NCBI GenBank assembly: GCA_905214175.1
Contig: CAJMLD010000043.1
Coordinates: 1-10,224 of the forward strand
Direction of reading: 5' to 3'
DNA: 10,224 nucleotides
Source of the DNA: an uncultured bacterium
GTDB lineage: Bacteria > Actinomycetota > Coriobacteriia > Coriobacteriales > Atopobiaceae
Made by a program: the position numbers and the translations under genes. The notes under the pieces are model-generated. The model was not told the DNA's origin and ran no database searches. It was given only the letters and a program-made list of their open reading frames with translations. Shown here one piece after another: positions 6,301 through 10,224 of the stretch; within the stretch, counting starts at the first letter, position 1, and the number at the start of each line of letters is the position of its first letter.

Positions 6301-9080
6301 AGCGTCTTGGTGGCCGTGACCTGGGGGTTCGACTTGTCCGTGACCGTGCAGGTAATGGCTACGGTGTGCGCGGTGCCCAGGGGCCGCACCACGATGGCGT
6401 GGTAGCCGTTGAAGCTAACGAGAGGGTTGTCGCTGGTATAGGAAACGCTGTAGGTCTTGCCGTCCACGCCCAGCGCACGGGTGGTAGGAAGCTGCAAGTC
6501 TCCGGTAATGGCCTCGTGGTCGACGGCGTCTCCCGTCGAGAAGGCGGTTACCTTCTCGTACGTGAAGCCCGTCTCGACCGTGGACGCAAGCTCCGCCTGA
6601 GCTGCGGCAACAGCCTCGGGGTCTGCCTTGACGGTAACCGGGAAGGCCTTGGAAACCGTGACATTGGGCATACCGTAGCCCGTGAAGGAAACTGTTGCCG
6701 TGAGGGTCGCCGGCGTGTCAACCGAGCCGCGCGTGGGCGTTGCCGTGAGGGTGCTGTCCCAGCTCTCGCCGGTTACTTTCACGGTGCCGTCGCTTGCGCT
6801 CCACGAGGCGCTGGCGCCACCCAGGCTTACCGGCAGCGAGAAGGCCTGCGTCACGGAGTCCGTAGAGTCACCCTCGGCGAAGGCCAACGTGATGGCATCG
6901 GCTTTCTTCTGGAGCACCGCACGTGCCGTGGCCTCGTCCCAGGGCACCTGGAACGTGCGGTTGGGGGTGTACGTTGCGGTCTCGTCGCCGCGCGAGAGCG
7001 TGAACGTGATCGAGCTCACCGTCTGAAGCGAGGACATGTTCCAGCTGGAGACCTTGTCGATGTCGCACGAGAAGTACGTGACGGCGCCGTTGTCCGCGTC
7101 TGCGGTGGAGATGCCCACGGTGGCGTTATCGCTGGTGTCCTGGAAGTCAACGCTGGTCACGCGCACGGTGAGCCCCGTGGTGTCCACGCCATCCTCGGCC
7201 AGCTTGGCGAGAAGCACGTCGTTCACGTTGGCATCGGTACCGTACGTGAGCGAGGGGCGCCAGTTCTTGTTCTGGAGGCGCGCGACGGCGCCCGCGAGCG
7301 TGGTGCCGTCGGCGACAGGCTGGCTGAAGGCGGCGGAGACGGAGGTTGTCCCGCTTGTTGCCACGACCTTGAGGTACTTGCCCGCCGCGCTTGCAGGAAC
7401 CTGCAGGCCTGCCGACGTGCAACCGTCAAGCGGCTGCCACTCTGTTGACGGGACATCGGCGCTTGCGGCAACGTACCACTGCAGGTTCACGCCGTCTTTG
7501 CCGGTCACGTCCACGTTGCTGCCCGAGAGCTGCGCGGCATAGACCGTCGCCGTCGCGATTTCGCCGGTGACGAGCGTGCCCGACGCAGGCGAAACCAAGG
7601 CGTGGTGGAGGTCATAGCTGCCTGAGGCCTTGACCTGGGTCTTCTCGCTGCTGGCCGACGCCATGAGCGCGCTGCAGCTTGCCCACACGTATGAGCCTTC
7701 AAGCGACGGGGAGAGCGTGAGCGTGGTGCCGTTTGCGCCGTCGGCTGCTGTGATCTCGCGCGCGTTGGTGCCCGCTGCGTCATCCGACGCGTACCAGGCG
7801 CAGGTGAGCTGGGCGTCCGAGGGCAGGTCCGCCTCATAGGTGCCCCAGCTGCTGGACTCTTCGTATTGGGGCTGCGCCGTGAGCGTGGCCCCCACCTGCG
7901 CATTTGTCGCCGACGACGAGAGCTTCACATTCGAGACGTCATAGGCACCCGCTAGCGTGACGGGGCCAACAGGGGCCTGCGCGGTAGTTCCGTAGTAGGA
8001 CGGGACGCTGGTGGAGACCACGGAGTTGCCGCTTGTTGCCTTGACGCGCAGGTACGTGCCAAGAAGCGACGTGCCGTCGGCAGTCTGCGCGGGAACGGTG
8101 AACGTCGCTGCGGTGGCGCCGGGGATGTCGGTGAACGACGTATCGTCCGTCGAGTTGCTTGCGGCCCACTGCCACTGGTAGTGCACCACGTCTGCAGAGG
8201 TCGCCGGGGTGTAGGAGCCGGTGTATGCCGTGGCCGAGATGGTCTGGCCCACCGTCGCGCGGCCGGACGCGTCAACCGTCACCTTGTACAGGGTGACGGT
8301 GCCGGCCTCTTGCACGGGTCCCGCGGCGGAGCTCTCGGTTGCCCCGTAGCCGCCGTCCGCGCTCGCGTAGACGTACTTGCCCAGGAGGTCGGAGGTCACG
8401 GTGAGCGTTGAACCCGTGGCACCGGCGATCTTCTCACCCGTACCGTACGCCGAGTCGCTGGCGTACCAGGACCAGGTCACGCTGGCGTTGGAGGTGGCGT
8501 CGGCGCCGCTTGCGTCCTTGGCCGTTGCGGTGAGGGTGTCGCCGAGTGCGAGCGTGCCGGTCTTGCTCAGCGACACACTCACGAGGTTGACCGAGCCGGC
8601 AGCGGCAACCGCGTTGCGGCTGCGCGTTTTGCGCGTAGAGACGCCGTCGGCCGTCGTGAGCACGCATCGCACGTAACGGCCGGCGTAGTTAGCGAGCGGG
8701 AGGGACTGCGCGGTGGCGCCGGGGATGTCCTCCCAGGTGGAGTTGTCGGAGCTCACCTGCCATTGGTACGTGAGGGTGGAAGCATCGATGGGAGCGCTGG
8801 CGCCACGTTCGCGCGCCCACGCCCACAGCGTGTCCGAGGCGGCGTAGGCGTAGGTGCCGCTCGTCGAGTTTTCGCTGGTGGTGAGGTATGTCGAGTAGAT
8901 GCTGACCGTTGCGGCAGCAGCAGCCGCTGCCGAGGCCGCGGCCGGGGCGGAGTCCGCCGCGGCTTCGGCAAGAGCGCTCGTGGGCACCATCGATGCGGCC
9001 GTGACCAGCGACAACGTGACCGCCAGGATTCGCTTCCGCAGGTTCGTCCCGGACGCTGCCATGGGTTTTGTGGGTTTCAT
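3324..9080 (-). CDS. Giant cell-surface protein: Ig-like modules, two DUF4430 domains, PQQ-like beta-propeller, C-terminal membrane anchor
   Basis: The 1918-residue product begins with a signal peptide: basic Arg-Lys-Arg (15-17), a hydrophobic core, and a likely cut after Ala-Leu-Ala at 38. About five Ig-like modules follow (58-160, 163-258, 262-365, 377-485, 488-592), recognisable by repeated YQWQ or WYAS strands, DIPGATA-like turns and GKY/GRYV strands. Residues 595-932 look like further divergent bacterial Ig-like modules. Residues 933-1090 are unassigned. Two DUF4430 domains lie at about 1110-1201 and 1211-1322, with WWQFFINGKSA and YWHLFVNGQMS followed by GDKVVWYY and GDEVVWYY. Residues 1370-1750 form a PQQ/quinoprotein-like beta-propeller with repeated short strand motifs. 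A Gly/Ser/Asn linker (1756-1830) leads to a hydrophobic helix (1884-1903) and an ArgArgArgAspLys tail. No LPXTG sortase motif precedes that helix, so it is probably a simple membrane anchor. AGGGAGG, 5 bases upstream, supports the start. First gene of the transporter operon; probably a ligand-capture or adhesion platform. Confidence 0.88.
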   Translation of the reverse strand: MKPTKPMAASGTNLRKRILAVTLSLVTAASMVPTSALAEAAADSAPAAASAAAAAAATVSIYSTYLTTSENSTSGTYAYAASDTLWAWARERGASAPIDASTLTYQWQVSSDNSTWEDIPGATAQSLPLANYAGRYVRCVLTTADGVSTRKTRSRNAVAAAGSVNLVSVSLSKTGTLALGDTLTATAKDASGADATSNASVTWSWYASDSAYGTGEKIAGATGSTLTVTSDLLGKYVYASADGGYGATESSAAGPVQEAGTVTLYKVTVDASGRATVGQTISATAYTGSYTPATSADVVHYQWQWAASNSTDDTSFTDIPGATAATFTVPAQTADGTSLLGTYLRVKATSGNSVVSTSVPSYYGTTAQAPVGPVTLAGAYDVSNVKLSSSATNAQVGATLTAQPQYEESSSWGTYEADLPSDAQLTCAWYASDDAAGTNAREITAADGANGTTLTLSPSLEGSYVWASCSALMASASSEKTQVKASGSYDLHHALVSPASGTLVTGEIATATVYAAQLSGSNVDVTGKDGVNLQWYVAASADVPSTEWQPLDGCTSAGLQVPASAAGKYLKVVATSGTTSVSAAFSQPVADGTTLAGAVARLQNKNWRPSLTYGTDANVNDVLLAKLAEDGVDTTGLTVRVTSVDFQDTSDNATVGISTADADNGAVTYFSCDIDKVSSWNMSSLQTVSSITFTLSRGDETATYTPNRTFQVPWDEATARAVLQKKADAITLAFAEGDSTDSVTQAFSLPVSLGGASASWSASDGTVKVTGESWDSTLTATPTRGSVDTPATLTATVSFTGYGMPNVTVSKAFPVTVKADPEAVAAAQAELASTVETGFTYEKVTAFSTGDAVDHEAITGDLQLPTTRALGVDGKTYSVSYTSDNPLVSFNGYHAIVVRPLGTAHTVAITCTVTDKSNPQVTATKTLEFTLAPVSEKEIDEAVSLMEDTKAGYALALLDGQAASNVTDSLHTFLGAYRDASGNLAWARNRDTQSAHPGIVLVDLPGYSDMGGMTWRTFKSSRPDVISNELLAYTKPADNTRVTVISRLADERFQAYYEFYKDDPAVSDQLKAKLASLVDQDVSATFTVAGTSGQDAPATVSASCAVIGPNVSGASVSWAPETSLSVEPGTTAADLTKQVLDANGITYDADLYTFAKDGTSLGYDAATGKWWQFFINGKSADVMASNYVLKEGDKVVWYYSAWGDSLPGQVTGSVKVIGKDASGLDQVWADTTSITLLEGSTAADLSEAAFAEKGLAHDSGTASWGWYLSTITSPVDGRVLGWDAATNAYWHLFVNGQMSQVGASSMNIANGDEVVWYYCADADSLPKSDALVVDPTATRPVDLSAAWPGYKGTDETGVVRGLSTPVPGSGTYAKLDWAQSRLTTAMYVNASDAIIVNGDVYDAAQTQLYRRDASTGLVLDEARLAASVDSTARLQYADGLILVPLHGGRIQALTADTLTTVWVSAALPTSTSSSDKAVDQQLLSSIAVRDGKAYFSTAAPDGSDSCGGYVACVSLADGSVMWSHEDTDAGFYWTGAVPTSAGVLTANDAGQVSLLDAATGRERSSVELGTRCRAQLAVSGNVAYAVTTDGTLHELFLGSDGSLTAGRSVKFGSYSTSSPTICDGLLYVGGSSSADVTRGALFVIDLASMQVTHEVLVPATAVEGQVGTGDVKSAPLVSVAADGNTYVYFTCNGKPGGVYAYRLGDAAAITLYQPAADLWQYCMSSIACDASGNLYFFNDSGTLFKLDAGATTAAPGEKGGGSSSGSGGENNGGSSSGGSTSGSGNGGSTSGNSGSTGGTASKGGSGKGSSSGSSDNSNAKSTNDSTGTSTATASEATATASEDGSLLGSYASEDVTSVTSVGDKNDAVTGEAPATDVAAQTGLPIWPIVGTCVGAALLILLLATRRRDKSDAIEGRRG
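3636..3815 (-). repeat. Low-complexity Gly/Ser linker coding segment
   Basis: This part of the giant surface protein gene encodes residues of about 1756-1815, almost only Gly, Ser, Asn and Thr, from runs of near-identical GGC/AGC-type codons. The DNA is correspondingly repetitive, with many imperfect copies of gccgccg/ccgctgg-type words on the plus strand. It acts as a flexible spacer that lifts the beta-propeller away from the membrane anchor. Such stretches often vary in length between strains by slippage; that is general knowledge and cannot be seen here. Confidence 0.7.
7305..8909 (-). repeat. Tandem Ig-like module array (protein-level repeats)
   Basis: About five diverged modules of roughly 100 residues each encode the N-terminal stalk of the giant surface protein. 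They share a Trp-centred strand (YQWQ, WSWYAS, YQWQWAAS, CAWYASD, LQWYVAAS), an I-[PA]-G-A-T turn in the first three, and a GKYV/GRYV/GTYL strand. At DNA level most copies have drifted, but modules 1 and 3 still share an identical 20-base word at 8710-8729 and 8110-8129, exactly 600 bases apart. This indicates origin by internal duplication of a two-module unit, or local gene conversion. Confidence 0.7.
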
Positions 9081-9131
9081 GCCCGCCTCCCTGTGATCTG
9101 CTCCCTTGGGAGCGTCGAGGGCAGGCAGGGC
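9081..9131 (-). promoter_or_regulatory. Ribosome binding site with a built-in anti-Shine-Dalgarno hairpin
   Basis: Reading the minus strand, the region just before ATG 9080 contains AGGGAGGCGGGC (9092 to 9081), which includes the Shine-Dalgarno AGGGAGG five bases from the start codon. About 25 bases upstream is GCCCTGCCTGCCCT (9131 to 9118). It can pair with the entire ribosome-binding segment as three 4-bp blocks (GCCC/GGGC, GCCT/AGGC, CCCT/AGGG) with only two single-base bulges. The enclosed loop holds a further perfect palindrome, GCTCCC-TT-GGGAGC at 9100-9113. When formed, this structure would hide the ribosome binding site. The pairing is seen directly; that it regulates translation is inference. 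Confidence 0.55.
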
Positions 9132-9287
9132 CGTCGAGTGGCGACGGTAGCCTCAAGGCGCGACGCCGCAAATAGCGTGGCGCGCGCAACTGAGCACAGT
9201 TCTGGTTGCTGACCCGGAGTAGAACCGGGATCCATTTGCAGGCCTCACAGCTGCCCAAACCGTGCCCTCGGTTTGAATGTCGCCTGC
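9081..9287 (-). promoter_or_regulatory. Structured untranslated leader of the surface-protein/ECF operon, possible riboswitch-like element of unrecognised class
   Basis: On the minus strand this gap can form a chain of hairpins. They are CAAACCG/CGGTTTG (9256-9262 with 9269-9275), CCCGG/CCGGG (9213-9217 with 9225-9229), AACTG/CAGTT (9188-9192 with 9197-9201), a GC-rich bulged stem (9158-9166 with 975-85 of the same block, that is 9175-9185), and CCGTCG/CGACGG (9131-9136 with 9142-9147). After them comes the hairpin covering the ribosome binding site. The word GCAGGC at 9287-9282 can pair either with GCCTGC at 9243-9238 or with the GCCTGC inside the anti-Shine-Dalgarno strand (9126-9121), so two exclusive folds are possible. 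I do not recognise the consensus of cobalamin, SAM, TPP, FMN or c-di-GMP riboswitches. Short GC-rich stems arise often by chance in such DNA, so function is tentative. Confidence 0.4.
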
Positions 9288-9293
9288 AGTATA
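9288..9293 (-). promoter_or_regulatory. Candidate -10 box (TATACT)
   Basis: TATACT on the minus strand is close to the TATAAT consensus and is the best -10-like word I see between the flanking genes. The bases about 17 upstream (GGCAGC or nearby) do not resemble TTGACA. If used, transcription would start near 9281, leaving a leader of about 200 bases but excluding the GCAGGC word at 9282-9287 from the RNA. That conflicts with the alternative pairing described for the leader, so either this promoter or that pairing is wrong. Confidence 0.25.
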
Positions 9294-9339
9294 GACGAGA
9301 AGCGCCTGTTGCTGCCGGAGAGCGGCGGGAGCACTTCTC

Positions 9340-9361
9340 GCCCGATACACGCCCGATACAC
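9340..9361. repeat. Tandem direct repeat, two copies of GCCCGATACAC
   Basis: Two perfect 11-base copies lie head to tail (9340-9350 and 9351-9361). Each contains the GATACAC half-site that also forms the outer part of the two palindromes next to it, and the second copy overlaps the left arm of the palindrome at 9355-9382. The cluster therefore holds at least three same-orientation GATACAC words (9344, 9355, 9394) upstream of the operon. It may be an operator array or the remains of a repeated element. Confidence 0.6.
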
Positions 9362-9382
9362 ATTTGTACACGAATGTGTGAC
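9355..9382. repeat. Imperfect palindrome related to the one at 9394-9422
   Basis: Left arm GATACACATTTG (9355-9366), a 4-base spacer and right arm CGAATGTGTGAC (9371-9382). The inner nine positions pair with one mismatch and the outer ends have decayed. Its arms match those of the perfect palindrome 11 bases further on, so the two are diverged copies of one unit. No T tract follows on either strand, so neither looks like an intrinsic terminator. Confidence 0.65.
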
Positions 9383-9393
9383 GCGCCCAGGTC

Positions 9394-9422
9394 GATACAC
9401 ATTCGGAGGACGAATGTGTATC
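9394..9422. repeat. Perfect 12-base inverted repeat, GATACACATTCG / CGAATGTGTATC
   Basis: Arms at 9394-9405 and 9411-9422 are exact reverse complements separated by five bases (GAGGA). The palindrome starts about 30 bases past the stop codon of the DUF559-like gene and about 310 bases before the giant surface protein gene. As RNA it would form a 12-bp hairpin, but without a following U run. It could be a regulator binding site, a dispersed palindromic element of the host genome, or an mRNA 3'-end stabilising hairpin. The sequence alone does not decide between these. Confidence 0.8.
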
Positions 9423-9452
9423 AGCAGCGGCACATCGGCACGGCGGTGATCG

Positions 9453-10224
9453 TCATGCACCCTCGCGGTTTCGCCCCTCCACGCCACCTCGCCATCGAAG
9501 GAGCCTGGTCCGCAGCTCGCGCCGGCGCTCCCGCGCCTCTCTGCTCATCTCGATCTTGCCCAGCCCAAGCTGATGCGACAGCTGCGCGGCCAGGTGATCC
9601 ATGCTCGCCCCGTTCGCGAGGTGCTCGTACACGGCAACAAGCACCTGCTGGCCGCTGTCGAGAAGGTCATTTCTCCGCAGGTTGTCCAACACCATGTCGT
9701 GCAGCTCCGTGTGGTCGCGCCCGCCAAAATACTCCAGAACGACGTTCCGATCCCGCCGCCAGAGGTCGGGGATGTAGTACGTCATTCCGCTCTCGTCGAT
9801 GTAGCAGCGCACGTTGAGCACTGGGGTGGGAAGCCCGTACCCGCCCAACCTCGGAGGCAGCGTCAGCACGAGTACCAGCACCGTCTCCATTGGAGAGCCC
9901 GACTTTGGCAGCAGATAGCGCAGCACGAGACGAATCTTCTTGATGCCGTGCATCCCCTCTCGCCCATACAGGGCGCGTCGCAACGACTCGGGCGTCATGC
10001 AGGCGGGACGCCCGTAGGCAGTCTCTTCTCCGCGCACCGGCAAACGATATGTGCCACAAAGCTCATAGCTGAGAAGGAGCAGCTCAGGGAGGTCGAAATC
10101 GTGTGCCAGTTGGAGGACCGTGTCCGCGGGGGACGCAACGAAGACGCTGTTCTCGAGCGGCAGGAAGAGCCCGCTGTGAATGTCAAGCAGATTTTCCATT
10201 GGTAGGGTAAGCACTTCTTCCATA
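9453..10224 (-). CDS. DUF559/Vsr-like endonuclease-fold protein, 5' end probably outside the window
   Basis: The visible 256 residues run from ATG 10223, one base from the edge, to TGA at 9453-9455. The frame is open to the edge, so the true start may lie upstream; relatives I remember from Coriobacteriia are longer, with the segment SPADTVLQLA...ELCGTYRLP (31-62) in the interior. The C-terminal half resembles DUF559 and very-short-patch-repair-like nuclease folds: SPMET (110-114), YIPDLW (150-155), VVLEYFGG (161-168) with E164, H171, then D180 and NLRRNDLL (181-188). The Asp153, Glu164 and His171 pattern fits a PD-(D/E)xK-type active site, although catalytic activity is unproven. The C-terminus (227-256) is highly basic with many Arg, possibly for nucleic acid contact. 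It is separated from the transporter operon by 372 bases and palindromic repeats, and is probably unrelated in function. Confidence 0.7.
   Translation of the reverse strand, partial: MEEVLTLPMENLLDIHSGLFLPLENSVFVASPADTVLQLAHDFDLPELLLLSYELCGTYRLPVRGEETAYGRPACMTPESLRRALYGREGMHGIKKIRLVLRYLLPKSGSPMETVLVLVLTLPPRLGGYGLPTPVLNVRCYIDESGMTYYIPDLWRRDRNVVLEYFGGRDHTELHDMVLDNLRRNDLLDSGQQVLVAVYEHLANGASMDHLAAQLSHQLGLGKIEMSREARERRRELRTRLLRWRGGVEGRNREGA

Noticed and set aside
6093..7448. Long plus-strand open frame of 451 residues
   Set aside because: It is antisense to the giant surface protein gene, has no recognisable domain, shows an Arg/Gly/Val-rich composition typical of antisense reading of GC-rich codons, and has no convincing ribosome binding site.
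9198..9235. tRNA or tRNA-derived attachment site on the minus strand
   Set aside because: CCCGG-TTCTACT-CCGGG followed closely by CCA resembles a T-arm. But the loop has T where a purine is required, the 3' acceptor strand is one base short before CCA, and no matching 5' acceptor, D-arm or proper anticodon arm lies upstream.
9081..9300. Cobalamin riboswitch upstream of the operon
   Set aside because: The setting suggested one and a loop reads CCACT (9137-9141), but I find no conserved B12-box core, such as the AATCC-GGTG region, at sensible spacing. The match is too small to call.
8689..9402. Minus-strand open frame of 237 residues crossing the leader and the signal-peptide region
   Set aside because: It overlaps the well-supported surface protein gene in another frame, passes through the palindromic repeats, and has no domain or ribosome binding site.
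9394..9422. Intrinsic terminator of the DUF559-like gene
   Set aside because: The stem is strong, but no T tract follows on the minus strand, where the sequence continues GACCTGGGCGCG.

Overview
The window is GC-rich DNA (I estimate well above 60 % G+C), and every gene I can support lies on the minus strand, so the reading order runs from high to low coordinates. Long Ala/Thr/Ser-rich surface proteins, strong AGGGAGG-type ribosome binding sites and an ECF (energy-coupling factor) transporter point to a Gram-positive host. The style of the surface proteins and of the DUF559-like protein at the right edge resembles what I remember from Coriobacteriia (Olsenella/Atopobium/Collinsella relatives). 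That assignment is recollection, not a database result.

Layout from right to left. Positions 10224-9453 hold the 3' part of a gene for a DUF559/Vsr-like endonuclease-fold protein, cut by the window edge. Positions 9452-9081 are a 372-base gap. Its distal part carries two large palindromes built on GATACACATTCG/CGAATGTGTATC and a tandem 11-base repeat. Its proximal part looks like a structured mRNA leader whose last 50 bases can fold to hide the ribosome binding site of the next gene. Positions 9080-3324 encode a 1918-residue surface protein: signal peptide, about five Ig-like modules, further beta-rich modules, two DUF4430 (transcobalamin-like C-terminal) domains, a PQQ-like beta-propeller, a Gly/Ser linker and a C-terminal membrane anchor. 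Positions 3323-2118 encode a 401-residue membrane-anchored protein with a third DUF4430 domain. Positions 2107-1214 encode an EcfT transmembrane protein, and 1217-1 encode a double-ATPase EcfA protein that runs off the left edge.

The last four genes are packed as one operon: the junctions are TAGATG, a 10-base gap, and an ATGA overlap. The likely joint role is capture of a small molecule at the cell surface by DUF4430 domains and its import by an ECF transporter. Because DUF4430 is the fold of the C-terminal domain of transcobalamin and intrinsic factor, a corrinoid is the first ligand to consider, but nothing in the sequence proves it. No substrate-binding S component is present; it may lie beyond the left edge. 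I found no cobalamin riboswitch, tRNA, rRNA, CRISPR array, transposase or integrase.
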